From NCBI RefSeq assembly GCF_000424985.1, contig NZ_AUKX01000007.1:62001-126000 (forward strand): a stretch of 64,000 nucleotides of DNA. The letters run 5' to 3'. The position numbers and the translations under genes are program-made. The notes below the pieces were generated by a model. The model searched no databases. It worked only from the letters and a program-made list of their open reading frames with translations, and had not been told where the DNA came from. Positions within the stretch are counted from its first letter, which is position 1. Each line of letters opens with the position of its first letter. Origin of the DNA: Arenibacter latericius DSM 15913 (lineage in GTDB: Bacteria; Bacteroidota; Bacteroidia; Flavobacteriales; Flavobacteriaceae). Shown here piece after piece: positions 26,594 to 36,388 of this stretch.

Positions 26594-28303
26594 ATGGAAG
26601 CAATAATGAAAAATGCTAAAGATTGGTTAACGGATTTTTTTGACACTAAGACAAAAGAAGAAGTAAAAGATCTAATCGAAAATAATACGGAAGAATTAAA
26701 AGATCGCTTTTATAAGGATTTAGAATTTGGAACCGGGGGAATGCGCGGTATTATGGGGGCAGGAACCAACCGTATAAATAAATATACCCTAGGCAAGAGC
26801 ACCCAAGGACTTAGCAATTATTTAAAAATAGCATATCCTAACACCGACCTAAAAGTGGTAATCGCCTATGATTGTAGACACAATAGTGATACCCTTGCGC
26901 GTACGGTAGCCGAAGTATTTTCGGCCAATGGAATTCAGGTTTATCTTTTTTCTGAACTCCGCACTACTCCAGAGCTTTCATTCGCTGTTCGTCATCTTAA
27001 TTGCCATGCAGGTATTGTTTTAACCGCTTCCCATAATCCACCAGAATATAATGGCTATAAGGTATATTGGACCGATGGCGGACAAATTGTACCCCCACAG
27101 GACGGAAAAATAGTTGCAGAAATAAACAGCCTTTCCTTTGAGGACATCAAATTTGAAGCAAATAACGACCTTATAAAATTAATAGGTAAGGAAGTAGACG
27201 AAGCCTTTATTGATGCCTGCGTAGCAAATGGAAGTTTTAACGCCAAGGGAAAGGACGACTTTAAGGTGGTATTTACCTCCCTTCATGGAACCTCTATAAC
27301 AGCAGTTCCTGAAGTACTTAAAAGAGCAGGTTATAAAAATGTAACCGTTATTGAAGAACAGGCCAAACCAGATGGGGATTTCCCAACGGTAAAATCGCCT
27401 AACCCTGAAGAGCCAGAAGCCTTATCAATGGCCATAAAAAAGGCTGAAGAAATAGGTGCAGATATCGTAATAGGAACAGATCCCGATTGCGATCGCTTAG
27501 GGGTTGCCGTTCGTAATTTAGAAGGAAAAATGGAGATCCTAAACGGAAACCAATCCATGATTATGATGACCAAGTTCTTATTAGATCAACGAAAAGAAAA
27601 AGGCATTAATGGAAATGAATTTGTAGCTTCTACAATTGTTTCTACACCAATGATGGATTCTCTCGCTAAGGCTTATGGCGTAGAATGCAAAACTGCATTA
27701 ACAGGCTTTAAATGGATTGCTAAAATGATTAAAGACTTCCCTGAACAGCCGTTTATAGGTGGCGGAGAAGAAAGTTTTGGTTTTATGGTAGGCGATTTTG
27801 TACGTGATAAAGATGCCGTGACCTCTACCCTACTCGCCTGTGAAATAGGTGCCAGTGCTAAAGCAAACGGCAGCTCTTTTTATAAGGAATTAATAGATAG
27901 TTATGTGGCCTTCGGATTTTACAAGGAAAAATTAATTTCTCTTACTAAAAAAGGAATGCAAGGTGCAGAGGAAATCAAGCAAATGATGATCGATTTTAAA
28001 GAGAATCCGGTAGAGTCAATTGATGGTTCTAAAGTAATAACCGTGGAAGATTACAACACAGCCACCTCTAAAAATGTAGAAACAGGTGAGGTAACTCCAC
28101 TTGATATTCCAAAATCTAATGTACTGATTTACATTGCAGAGGATGGCACTAAAATGGCAGCTAGACCTAGTGGAACAGAACCTAAAATTAAATTCTATTT
28201 CAGCATCAATGCTCCTTTGGAAAAGGCGGCCGACTTTAAAGAAGTAGACGCCCAATTGGATGCTAAGATTAATAGAATTCTAAATGAACTGAAAATTGAT
28301 TAA
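26594..28303 (+). CDS. Phospho-sugar mutase (phosphoglucomutase/phosphomannomutase family)
   Basis: The 569-residue protein contains the phosphoserine loop TASHNPPEYNGYK, the metal site DPDCDRLGV, the sugar-specificity loop GGGEESFGF and the phosphate-binding RPSGTEPKIKFY. It interconverts hexose 1- and 6-phosphates. The length and the GTGGMRGIMGAGTNRIN start match the PgcA-like group. In-frame ATGs at 26594 and 26606 are both possible. Its TAA overlaps the ATG of the following ABC exporter by one base (TAATG). Confidence 0.94.
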   Translation: MEAIMKNAKDWLTDFFDTKTKEEVKDLIENNTEELKDRFYKDLEFGTGGMRGIMGAGTNRINKYTLGKSTQGLSNYLKIAYPNTDLKVVIAYDCRHNSDTLARTVAEVFSANGIQVYLFSELRTTPELSFAVRHLNCHAGIVLTASHNPPEYNGYKVYWTDGGQIVPPQDGKIVAEINSLSFEDIKFEANNDLIKLIGKEVDEAFIDACVANGSFNAKGKDDFKVVFTSLHGTSITAVPEVLKRAGYKNVTVIEEQAKPDGDFPTVKSPNPEEPEALSMAIKKAEEIGADIVIGTDPDCDRLGVAVRNLEGKMEILNGNQSMIMMTKFLLDQRKEKGINGNEFVASTIVSTPMMDSLAKAYGVECKTALTGFKWIAKMIKDFPEQPFIGGGEESFGFMVGDFVRDKDAVTSTLLACEIGASAKANGSSFYKELIDSYVAFGFYKEKLISLTKKGMQGAEEIKQMMIDFKENPVESIDGSKVITVEDYNTATSKNVETGEVTPLDIPKSNVLIYIAEDGTKMAARPSGTEPKIKFYFSINAPLEKAADFKEVDAQLDAKINRILNELKID

Positions 28304-30123
28304 TGGAGTACTTTAAAAAGATCCTTCGCTTTGCAAAACCATACCGTAAATACGGGTTTTTAAATATTTTTTTTAACATCCTCTACGCTCTTTTCAGTGC
28401 TCTAAGTTTTGCAGCATTGATTCCTATGTTAGATGTGTTGTTTACACCCGAAAAAAAGGTATTGCAAGAACCGGTTTACACTGGTTTTGGACAATTGAAG
28501 GATTACTTGCAAGATTACATCAATTACAAGGTAACAGCCTATTCTGGAGACGATGAAATGAAGGGTCTAGTCTTGGTTATTGGCTTGGTATTGGCGCTTT
28601 TCCTTCTAAAAAACCTCTTTAATTATTTGGCCATGTATTTCATCACCTTTTTAAGAAATGGGGTTTTAAAGGATATCAGAAATAGCATGTATAAAAAAAT
28701 AGTAAATCTGCCCATTTCTTTTTATTCTGAAAAGAAAAAAGGAGATGTCATTGCTAGGATAACCTCCGATGTACTTGAAATTCAACATTCCTTTCTTTCG
28801 GTATTAGAACTCATTGTACGGGAGCCGCTGACTATTTTATTTACTATTATTATCATGTTCGGCATCAGTACGGAGCTAACCCTGTTTGTATTTATATTTA
28901 TTCCCATTGCAGGTATGATTATTTCTAGGATAGGAAAATCCCTTAAAAAGCAATCTGACCGAGTGCAAAAAGAACAAGGTGATTTTCTTTCTATTGTAGA
29001 AGAAACTTTGGGCGGACTCCGCGTAATAAAAGCATTTAATTCCGAATCTAGATTCTACCAAACATTTAGTAGTTCTACAAATAGATTTTTCCGATATTCT
29101 AATCAGCTCCTTAACAGACAAAATTTAGCTTCTCCAACGGGAGAATTCCTAGGAATTTTAGTTATTGGTGTGCTGTTGTGGTTTGGGGGAAGAATGGTAT
29201 TAATAGAGAAAACCTTAGATGCCTCTTCCTTTATAGCTTATATGGGATTAGCCTACAACATACTTACTCCTGCAAAATCTATTAGTAAGGCTTCTTTTGG
29301 TGTTAAAAAAGGGAATGCTGCAGCAGAACGGGTTCTAGAAATTTTAGAAACAGAAAATCCGATTGTTGAAAAACCAAATGCCATCGTAAAAGAGGATTTT
29401 AATACAGGAATCAATATTAAGGACATCTCTTTTAAATACGAGGATGAATACGTGTTAAAGAATTTTAACCTTACCGTACCCAAAGGTCATACCGTAGCCT
29501 TAGTAGGACAATCTGGAAGTGGAAAAAGTACCATCGCCAATTTAGTAACTAGATTTTACGATGTAAATGAAGGGGACATCCAAATTGACGGAACCAATAT
29601 TAAAGATTTTACTAAGAAATCCCTACGGAATTTAATGGGGCTAGTTACGCAAGATTCTATCCTATTTAATGATTCTGTAAAAAACAACATTGGATTAGGA
29701 AAAGAAAATGCCACAGAGGAAGAAATTATTGAAGCTGCTAAAATTGCTAATGCTCACGATTTTATAATGGGGCTTCCTAATGGGTACAACACCAATATTG
29801 GTGACAGTGGAAACAAGTTAAGTGGTGGACAAAAACAACGTTTATCTATCGCCAGGGCCGTACTTAAAAATCCGCCTATTATGATATTAGACGAAGCTAC
29901 CTCTGCTTTAGATACAGAAAGTGAACGTCTTGTACAGGATGCATTAGAGAAAATGATGCAAAACAGGACTTCTATTGTCATTGCTCACCGACTCTCCACC
30001 ATCCAAAATGCAGATAATATTGTAGTGCTCCAAAAAGGAGAGATTGTAGAACAAGGGTCTCATGCAGATCTATTGGCAGCAAATGGCGTATACAAAAAAT
30101 TAGTGGCTATGCAGTCCCTTTAA
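28303..30123 (+). CDS. MsbA-like ABC exporter (fused membrane and ATPase domains)
   Basis: The 606-residue half-transporter has six membrane helices in its first 320 residues, then an ATPase with Walker A GQSGSGKST, signature LSGGQKQRLSIARA, Walker B IMILDEATSALD and IAHRLST. It forms a homodimer that exports lipids, lipid-linked sugars or drugs. The start overlaps the phosphosugar mutase stop by one base, which implies translational coupling. With the glycosyltransferase upstream, a role in envelope glycolipid export is plausible but not proved. Confidence 0.93.
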   Translation: MEYFKKILRFAKPYRKYGFLNIFFNILYALFSALSFAALIPMLDVLFTPEKKVLQEPVYTGFGQLKDYLQDYINYKVTAYSGDDEMKGLVLVIGLVLALFLLKNLFNYLAMYFITFLRNGVLKDIRNSMYKKIVNLPISFYSEKKKGDVIARITSDVLEIQHSFLSVLELIVREPLTILFTIIIMFGISTELTLFVFIFIPIAGMIISRIGKSLKKQSDRVQKEQGDFLSIVEETLGGLRVIKAFNSESRFYQTFSSSTNRFFRYSNQLLNRQNLASPTGEFLGILVIGVLLWFGGRMVLIEKTLDASSFIAYMGLAYNILTPAKSISKASFGVKKGNAAAERVLEILETENPIVEKPNAIVKEDFNTGINIKDISFKYEDEYVLKNFNLTVPKGHTVALVGQSGSGKSTIANLVTRFYDVNEGDIQIDGTNIKDFTKKSLRNLMGLVTQDSILFNDSVKNNIGLGKENATEEEIIEAAKIANAHDFIMGLPNGYNTNIGDSGNKLSGGQKQRLSIARAVLKNPPIMILDEATSALDTESERLVQDALEKMMQNRTSIVIAHRLSTIQNADNIVVLQKGEIVEQGSHADLLAANGVYKKLVAMQSL

Positions 30124-30144
30124 TAAATAAGCTGTTTTATTTTA

Positions 30145-30188
30145 AATTAGCCCTTAGGTGATTAATATAAATTATCTAAGGGCTAATT
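30145..30188 (+). terminator. Hairpin after the ABC exporter gene
   Basis: Arms of 13 nt (AATTAGCCCTTAG / CTAAGGGCTAATT) enclose an 18-nt loop, 22 nt past the stop. The following T-run is weak, so termination may be partial. Confidence 0.6.
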
Positions 30189-30350
30189 ATTTGCCTATTA
30201 ATCCAAGCTTGATCCACCTTTTTATGCAGAGGCTATAATATTTGATAATACAATTTTGCCTTATCCTTATAAACCAATCCACTTCCATAATTCATAAACA
30301 AAAGTAGTTATCCTTGCCATGATATAGCTATTCATATCCCTCCTATTCCT

Positions 30351-30358
30351 TACCTTTG
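30351..30358 (+). promoter_or_regulatory. Predicted -7 element for the MutS2-like gene
   Basis: TACCTTTG matches the consensus. It overlaps a TTG codon at 30356 that extends the frame, so transcription should start after that codon; this decides for the ATG at 30377. Confidence 0.65.
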
Positions 30359-30376
30359 AAGCGTTTAAATGTTACT

Positions 30377-32554
30377 ATGGCAAAAATAAGCAGCAAAACT
30401 CTTCAAGATTTAGAATTCAATACTGTACTTCAACAGCTATCCGTTAGATGTAATACGGAACTAGGGAAGGAAAATGTGCTTAATGTAGGCCCTATTGAGT
30501 CTCAGGAAGAACTTATGGCCACTCTCGGTCAAACATCAGAATACCTATCCTCCTTTACGAATGACAATACAATTCCCAATCACGGTTTTGATGCTATTTT
30601 AAACGAGTTAAAACTGCTTAAAATTGAGAATACTACGTTAGAAATAGGTGGATTTAGAAGGATAGCCTACATCTGTAATACGGTAGCCACACATATCAAG
30701 TTTTTTGTAAAGTTTAAAGATTACTATCCGCAGCTACTTAATGTGACAGAATCTATCACCTATCACCCAGAGATTGCGAAATCTATAGATATCGTAATCG
30801 ATAAGTTTGGAGAAATAAAAAATACAGCTTCCCCAAACTTACAAGATATACGCTCACAAATAGGTTCGGTAAAAGTAAAGATTAATCAAAGTTTTGCTTC
30901 CGCGCTCTCCACTTATCAGGCTGCCGACCTATTGGATGAAATAAAAGAATCTGTAGTAGACAACAGACGTGTATTGGCCGTAAAAAGCATGTACAGAAAA
31001 AAAGTTAAAGGCTCTGTCATGGGATCCTCTAAGACAGGAAGTATTGTTTACATAGAGCCCGAAGCTACTTTGAGATATAGCAGAGAGCTTAATAACCTAG
31101 CATTTGAGGAAAGAGAAGAAATTCAAAAAATCCTAAAAGACCTTACCAATAAGATCAGGCCTTTTGCCATTCCATTAGCAGACTATCAAAACTTCTTGGC
31201 GTATATGGATATCACTGCGGCGAAAGCTAAATATGCATCGGAAATGGACGCTCTTTTGCCAGAAATTACAGAGAAAAGGGAACTTTATTTAAGGGATGCG
31301 TATCACCCTTTGCTATTCTTGAATAACAAGTATAAAAACGAAAAAACATATCCCCAAACCATTACCCTGCATCCAGAAAACAGAATCATTGTAATTTCAG
31401 GGCCTAATGCGGGAGGAAAAAGTATCACCCTTAAAACCATAGGTCTTTTACAACTTATGTTGCAGAGTGGGTTGCTTATCCCAGTACATGAACGTTCTAA
31501 AGTTTGCTTGTTCAATAATATTCTGACCGATATTGGAGACAACCAATCTATTGAAAACCACTTGAGCACCTATAGTTATAGATTGAAAAACATGAACTAT
31601 TTTTTGCGTAAGTGCAATGACAAAACCTTATTCTTAATAGATGAGTTTGGTACCGGAAGCGATCCAGAACTTGGTGGGGCCTTGGCAGAAACATTTTTAG
31701 AGGTATTTTATGAGCGAGGGGCATATGGTGTTATCACCACTCACTATTCAAACTTAAAGCTTTTAGCTAATGAACTACCCCATGTTTCCAATGCAAATAT
31801 GCTTTTTGATGGAAAGTCGTTAGAGCCCACCTTTCAATTAGTTATTGGGCAAGCAGGAAGCTCTTTTACCTTTGAAGTGGCCCAAAAAAATGGTATTCCT
31901 TATAGTCTGATTAATAAAGCAAAAAAGAAAATAGAACGCGGAAAAGTGCGTTTTGATGCTACTATTGCGAAATTGCAAAAAGAACGTAGCAAGATGAAAA
32001 AGACAGGGTCTAAGCTACAAGAAGAGGAATCCAAAGCTAGAATTGAGGCTCAAAAATTAGAAGAGCTCAACTTAAAGATCAAATCCAAATTAGAAAATTA
32101 CCAGGAACTCTATGATCATAATCAACGAATGATCTATTTGGGTAACAAGGTAAATACTGCTGCAGAGAAATATTTTCAGACTAAAAAAAGACGCCCTTTA
32201 ATCTCCGAATTACTAAAGATAGTAGAAACGGAGAACAGCAAACGCAAAAAGCAAACTCCAAAGGAGATAAAAGTCCAAAAGGAGAAGAAAGCAAAAGTAG
32301 AACAAGAGGTTATAAAGAAGGTGGAAGTAATCCGCGAAACTAAAAAAGTAGAAAAAAAGAAGGCGGAAGTAAAAGAGAAAAATAAGCCTCGCCCTATTTT
32401 TAAAATTGGGGATCGTGTACGAATGTTAGATGGTAAGGCAGTAGGAACTATAGATAACCTAGAAAAAAACAAGGCTATTGTAAATTACGGTATTTTCACC
32501 ACCAATGTAAATGTAGACCAACTAGAATTGGTGCAAGCTGCCAAAAAAAAGTAA
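30377..32554 (+). CDS. mutS2: MutS2-like ATPase without Smr domain
   Basis: The protein has 725 residues from the ATG at 30377 (MAKISSKTLQDLEF). The MutS core and clamp come first, then the ATPase with Walker A SGPNAGGKS, IGDNQSIENHLSTYS and Walker B LIDEFGTGSDPELGG. After it come a coiled coil, a Lys/Glu-rich linker (about residues 625-680) and a KOW-like end, FKIGDRVRMLDGKAVG. The Smr nuclease domain that ends Bacillus and Thermus MutS2 is missing. Known MutS2 proteins suppress recombination or split collided ribosomes; this form has no visible nuclease. An upstream TTG at 30356 lies inside the predicted promoter and is rejected as the start. Confidence 0.88.
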   Translation: MAKISSKTLQDLEFNTVLQQLSVRCNTELGKENVLNVGPIESQEELMATLGQTSEYLSSFTNDNTIPNHGFDAILNELKLLKIENTTLEIGGFRRIAYICNTVATHIKFFVKFKDYYPQLLNVTESITYHPEIAKSIDIVIDKFGEIKNTASPNLQDIRSQIGSVKVKINQSFASALSTYQAADLLDEIKESVVDNRRVLAVKSMYRKKVKGSVMGSSKTGSIVYIEPEATLRYSRELNNLAFEEREEIQKILKDLTNKIRPFAIPLADYQNFLAYMDITAAKAKYASEMDALLPEITEKRELYLRDAYHPLLFLNNKYKNEKTYPQTITLHPENRIIVISGPNAGGKSITLKTIGLLQLMLQSGLLIPVHERSKVCLFNNILTDIGDNQSIENHLSTYSYRLKNMNYFLRKCNDKTLFLIDEFGTGSDPELGGALAETFLEVFYERGAYGVITTHYSNLKLLANELPHVSNANMLFDGKSLEPTFQLVIGQAGSSFTFEVAQKNGIPYSLINKAKKKIERGKVRFDATIAKLQKERSKMKKTGSKLQEEESKARIEAQKLEELNLKIKSKLENYQELYDHNQRMIYLGNKVNTAAEKYFQTKKRRPLISELLKIVETENSKRKKQTPKEIKVQKEKKAKVEQEVIKKVEVIRETKKVEKKKAEVKEKNKPRPIFKIGDRVRMLDGKAVGTIDNLEKNKAIVNYGIFTTNVNVDQLELVQAAKKK

Positions 32555-32711
32555 TCTTTTAGCAGTTATATTGGTTAAGTTTTACTAGACAATTGCATTT
32601 TAAAAGGTCATATCATCAAACTTATCTACTGTATATAATGATGGTTATTACCCGACTTTATTTGATGTAGTTTGTACACTTTTAAATTTAGTATTATTCT
32701 TTCTACCACAG

Positions 32712-32719
32712 TATCTTTG
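32712..32719 (+). promoter_or_regulatory. -7 element directly before the DCC-family gene (leaderless candidate)
   Basis: TATCTTTG ends 4 nt before the ATG at 32724. The predicted start of transcription falls on or next to the start codon, so the mRNA may lack a leader. Confidence 0.55.
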
Positions 32720-32723
32720 TGAA

Positions 32724-33134
32724 ATGGAAACAAGCCCAAAAAAAATTTTATTATTTGATGGCGTTTGCAATTTATGCAATAACGCCGTTCAATACGTAAT
32801 TAAAAGAGATAAGAACGATACGTATCGGTATGCGGCACTTCAGAGTGATATTGGCAAAAAACTAACTTCTGAACGACATATAGACACCTCAAAGATAGAC
32901 TCCATAATTTTAATAGAACCTGGTGTAGCCTATTATACTAAATCTGCCGCCGCATTAAAAATAGCAAAGTCCTTTGGAGGAGTTTGGGGGCTAGTAGCCA
33001 TTTTGGAATGGATACCGGAGAGCATTAGCAATAAGGTTTACGATTTTGTAGCCAAGAATCGATATCGTTGGTACGGTAAAAAAGAAGCTTGTATGATCCC
33101 TACCCCGGAATTAAAAGCCAAGTTTTTAAATTAG
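32724..33134 (+). CDS. DCC-family thiol-disulfide oxidoreductase-like protein
   Basis: The 136-residue protein begins ILLFDGVCNLCNNAVQYVIKRD, the DCC family signature with the CNLC pair after DGVC, then YRYAALQSD, and later ESISNKVYDFVAKNRYRWYG. The family (YuxK-like) is predicted to be thioredoxin-like, but substrates are not established. It is cytoplasmic, monocistronic and preceded by a -7 element that nearly touches the start codon. Confidence 0.9.
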   Translation: METSPKKILLFDGVCNLCNNAVQYVIKRDKNDTYRYAALQSDIGKKLTSERHIDTSKIDSIILIEPGVAYYTKSAAALKIAKSFGGVWGLVAILEWIPESISNKVYDFVAKNRYRWYGKKEACMIPTPELKAKFLN

Positions 33135-33156
33135 CATAAATGAATACTTACATTGG

Positions 33157-33230
33157 GCATTCTATCATTTGACTCCCCCCAATTCATGATATCATTATTG
33201 CTTATTTAGAGAAACTACAATATAGAATGC
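33157..33230. repeat. Widely spaced inverted repeat upstream of fumC
   Basis: GCATTCTAT at 33157-33165 is matched by ATAGAATGC at 33222-33230, separated by 56 nt that contain the perfect palindrome ATGATATCAT. It may be an RNA fold or chance; the arms lie just before the fumC promoter. Confidence 0.35.
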
Positions 33231-33265
33231 TAGGGAATAAACTTTCTTTCTTAAGCATATAACCG

Positions 33266-33273
33266 TAAATTTG
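33266..33273 (+). promoter_or_regulatory. Predicted -7 element for fumC
   Basis: TAAATTTG matches the consensus and gives a start near 33279 and a leader of about 20 nt. Confidence 0.6.
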
Positions 33274-33300
33274 TAATTATCATTAAACGGAATATTAATT

Positions 33301-34701
33301 ATGGAATATCGCATTGAAAAAGATACCATGGGCGAGGTAAAGGTACCGTCCAATAAGTATTGGGGCGCACAAACCGAACGCTCTAGAAACAATTTTAAAA
33401 TTGGTCCAGCGGCCTCTATGCCCTTAGACATTGTTTATGGTTTTGCTTATCTAAAAAAAGCGGCTGCCTATACCAATCACGAACTCGGTGTTTTAGAAGT
33501 AGAAAAAAGAGACCTTATAGCGCAGGTTTGTGATGAGATTTTGGCAGGCAAGCACGACGATCAATTTCCGTTAGTAATTTGGCAAACTGGCTCTGGAACC
33601 CAGAGTAATATGAATGTTAATGAGGTAATTGCCAATAGAGCACATGAGCTTGCTGGAAAAAAAATTGGTAAAGGGGAAAAGACCATTCAACCCAATGATG
33701 ATGTAAATAAATCCCAATCTTCTAACGATACCTTCCCTACCGGGATGCATATAGCTACTTATAAGAAAATTGTAGAAACAGCAATTCCTGGAATCACCCA
33801 GCTTAGAAATACATTAAACAAAAAAGCTAAGGAATTTGCCAATGTGGTTAAAATAGGCCGTACGCATTTAATGGATGCTACCCCCCTAACCTTAGGACAA
33901 GAAATTTCTGGTTACGTTTCCCAATTAGACCACGGGTTACGGGCATTAAATAACACTTTAGACCATTTAAGTGAACTAGCATTAGGTGGCACCGCCGTAG
34001 GAACAGGTCTTAACACCCCCGAAGGCTATGACGTACTTGTAGCAGAGTATATTGCTAAATTTACTGGACTACCCTTTAAAACAGCTGAAAATAAGTTTGA
34101 GGCTTTGGCTGCTCACGATGCCTTAGTAGAATCGCACGGCGCATTAAAGCAATTGGCAGTAGCATTAAACAAGATTGCTAATGATATAAGAATGATGGCT
34201 TCTGGACCTAGATCTGGAATTGGCGAAATAATAATTCCAGCTAATGAGCCTGGTAGTTCTATTATGCCAGGAAAAGTGAATCCTACGCAATGTGAAGCAT
34301 TAACTATGGTTTGCGCCCAAGTAATGGGGAACGATGTAGCTATTACTATTGGTGGTACTCAAGGGCATTATGAGCTAAATGTCTTTAAACCAATGATGGC
34401 TGCCAATTTACTGCAATCGGCACAACTATTGGGTGATGCCTGCGTAAGTTTTGATGAGCACTGTGCCGTAGGAATAGAACCTAACCACGCTGTAATAGAG
34501 CAGTTGTTGAATAATTCATTGATGTTGGTAACCGCCTTAAATACTAAAATTGGGTATTACAAGGCTGCTGAAATTGCAAATACTGCCCATAAAAATGGAA
34601 CTACCTTAAAAGAGGAGGCTATTAATTTAGGGTATGTAACTGCCGAGCAATATGACGAATGGGTTAAACCTGAAAACATGGTGGGTTCTCTTAATAAGTA
34701 A
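33301..34701 (+). CDS. fumC: Class II fumarate hydratase
   Basis: The 466-residue protein is full length. It carries the superfamily signature [13 protein letters not shown] with the catalytic serine, [19 protein letters not shown], and the [16 protein letters not shown] block. It hydrates fumarate to malate in the TCA cycle without an iron-sulfur cluster. Monocistronic, it has its own promoter and is followed by repeat copy B and a strong terminator. Confidence 0.97.
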   Translation: MEYRIEKDTMGEVKVPSNKYWGAQTERSRNNFKIGPAASMPLDIVYGFAYLKKAAAYTNHELGVLEVEKRDLIAQVCDEILAGKHDDQFPLVIWQTGSGTQSNMNVNEVIANRAHELAGKKIGKGEKTIQPNDDVNKSQSSNDTFPTGMHIATYKKIVETAIPGITQLRNTLNKKAKEFANVVKIGRTHLMDATPLTLGQEISGYVSQLDHGLRALNNTLDHLSELALGGTAVGTGLNTPEGYDVLVAEYIAKFTGLPFKTAENKFEALAAHDALVESHGALKQLAVALNKIANDIRMMASGPRSGIGEIIIPANEPGSSIMPGKVNPTQCEALTMVCAQVMGNDVAITIGGTQGHYELNVFKPMMAANLLQSAQLLGDACVSFDEHCAVGIEPNHAVIEQLLNNSLMLVTALNTKIGYYKAAEIANTAHKNGTTLKEEAINLGYVTAEQYDEWVKPENMVGSLNK

Positions 34702-34714
34702 ACTACATCGGGGT

Positions 34715-34786
34715 AGGCCCGCCTGAATGGAACGGGCAAGAGGGTCTCGGAGCATTTAAAGCTCGATTATTGAGTAAACCAAGGCA
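34715..34786 (+). repeat. Dispersed intergenic repeat, copy B
   Basis: The 44 bp at 34715-34758 pair with copy A at 21561-21604 (35 of 44 identical): AGGCCCGCCTGAA, a variable loop, CGGGCAAG, GTCTCGGAG and ATTTA. A CTCGA...GAGTAAACCAAGGCA block follows at 34762-34784. It sits 13 nt after the fumC stop and just before the terminator. Confidence 0.7.
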
Positions 34787-34797
34787 CCAATAAATAG

Positions 34798-34831
34798 AAA
34801 GGCCGATCTAAAAACAGATCGGCCTTTTTTT
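34798..34831. terminator. Bidirectional terminator after fumC
   Basis: The arms AAAGGCCGATCT and AGATCGGCCTTT with a 6-nt loop are followed by seven T. It lies between convergent fumC and the coiled-coil gene. Confidence 0.92.
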
Positions 34832-34849
34832 GATTAATGGTAGTGTGTG

Positions 34850-35737
34850 TTATTTTAATTCGAATTTGGAAGTTCCCAATAGCTTTAAACTATTGTCATA
34901 CACATTCACCATATAGTTTCCTTTTTGGAAATCTCCCGCTGGCTTATCTATAAAATCACATACATCAAGAGCACGATTCTCATAATAAAAGTCAGTACTC
35001 TTGCTATAAGTTACAGATGCACCAGAATCAGCAGTTTGTGAAGAACTATCTCCTAAAACATTCCCCTGCGGATCTAACACTTCTATAAAAAATTGTCTAT
35101 CACCTGCTTGTGCTATAACATTATCAGCAACAGTAAAACAAACTTTTAATTTATCTGTAGCCCTAGCTCTTGAGGTAGAAACTAGTTTCCCACTATTTCT
35201 TTCTTTTACCGCATCTACACTAAACTTAGATAAGTTTAAGGTAGAACCTTTTTCAACTACATCAGCCAATTGGGTATTCTGCACTATTAAAGAATCATTA
35301 AAAACAGTTTGTTTTTCTAATTCAACATACGTACTATCTCTTTGCATTGCAAGGAAAGTATTAGATCTAGTAAGTGAATCTACTTTTCTCAATAACTGCT
35401 CGCGTTCCTTAGTAAGTATACCTACTTGCTTTCTATACCTGTACAAATTAGCTATATCTGCTTTCATCGTCTTTACGGAGTCAATATATTTTGCAATATT
35501 GTCCCTAGCAGAAATTAACTCCTCATTAGTAGCATTGCTTTCTAAGATAGCTTTATCGTACTCCGATTTTAAACTGGTAAGGTCTTCAACTACTAATTCT
35601 TTTTCTTTAGTTAATAAAGCCGTATTTTTTTGTTTATCCTGATAAAGACTTACTGTGTAGATAATTACACCCAGTAAGATTACCGCAAGTAAGCCTGCTA
35701 TAACTTTTAATCCGTTATTGCTTTTTGTTTCAGTCAT
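34850..35737 (-). CDS. Membrane-anchored coiled-coil protein of unknown function
   Basis: The 295-residue protein has one transmembrane helix near the N-terminus (about 10-30). A long heptad-rich segment follows (about 35-160), rich in Lys, Glu and Leu, with KEKELVVEDLTSLKSEYDK and KEREQLLRKVDSLTR. A globular C-terminal domain with beta-strand character ends it (DKLKVCFTVADNVI and FFIEVLDPQGNVLG). The C-terminal domain should face the periplasm. No enzyme motif is visible. Such proteins occur next to unrelated genes in Flavobacteriaceae. It is monocistronic. Confidence 0.75.
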   Translation of the reverse strand: MTETKSNNGLKVIAGLLAVILLGVIIYTVSLYQDKQKNTALLTKEKELVVEDLTSLKSEYDKAILESNATNEELISARDNIAKYIDSVKTMKADIANLYRYRKQVGILTKEREQLLRKVDSLTRSNTFLAMQRDSTYVELEKQTVFNDSLIVQNTQLADVVEKGSTLNLSKFSVDAVKERNSGKLVSTSRARATDKLKVCFTVADNVIAQAGDRQFFIEVLDPQGNVLGDSSSQTADSGASVTYSKSTDFYYENRALDVCDFIDKPAGDFQKGNYMVNVYDNSLKLLGTSKFELK

Positions 35738-35873
35738 AATTTTAAATGTTAATTAATTTTCTTTGGTTAACTTGAATATTAGTTTGTATCAGTACTATAT
35801 ACGATATAGTTTGAATTTTGGATTTTTTTGGCAAAAAAAATAATTTATCTTCAAAAACTTAAGATGCTTCCAC

Positions 35874-35881
35874 TAACTTTA
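35874..35881 (+). promoter_or_regulatory. Possible -7 element for the GNAT gene
   Basis: TAACTTTA differs from the consensus at its last base. It lies 22 nt before the ATG at 35904. Confidence 0.35.
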
Positions 35882-35903
35882 CAAATATTATTATTAAATA
35901 GCT

Positions 35904-36377
35904 ATGTCCCTAGAAATCATCCCTTTTGAACCCGAAAATTCGGAGCATACTAATAAATTTAGAGCCTTAAACGAAGCTTGGTTAAAAAAATTCTTCTATT
36001 TAGAATCAAAAGATCGTAAGATTTTAATGGATTCTAAAGCTAATATAATCAATAAAGGCGGATATATTTATTTCGCCCGTTATAATGGTGAAATTGTAGG
36101 GTGTTATGCGCTTTTACCCCACAGCGCTAGTCAATACGAATTAAGTAAAATGGCTGTTGATCCAGTCTATCAAGGCTTAAAAATAGGACAAACGCTTTTA
36201 AAACATGCCATTAATATTGGTCAACAAAACAACTGGGAAAAGATTATATTATACTCCAGTACTCGTTTGGAAAATGCCATCTATATGTATAAAAAAATTG
36301 GTTTTAAGGAAGTCCAATTAGAGGAGAGTTTACCTTATAGCAGAAGTGATATTAAAATGGAAATGGCTTTAACCTAA
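35904..36377 (+). CDS. GNAT family N-acetyltransferase
   Basis: The 157-residue protein has the GNAT core with strand 4 YELSKMAVDPVYQG and the acetyl-CoA loop GLKIGQTLLKHA, then a C-terminal ENAIYMYKKIGFKEV. It should transfer an acetyl group to an amine, probably of a small molecule or protein; the substrate is unknown. The next gene starts 11 nt after its stop, so the two share a transcript. Confidence 0.88.
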   Translation: MSLEIIPFEPENSEHTNKFRALNEAWLKKFFYLESKDRKILMDSKANIINKGGYIYFARYNGEIVGCYALLPHSASQYELSKMAVDPVYQGLKIGQTLLKHAINIGQQNNWEKIILYSSTRLENAIYMYKKIGFKEVQLEESLPYSRSDIKMEMALT

Positions 36378-36388
36378 AATTCTAGAAT

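Noticed and set aside
30356-30376. TTG start extending MutS2 by seven residues
   Set aside because: The TTG is part of the predicted -7 box TACCTTTG, so transcription would start after it.
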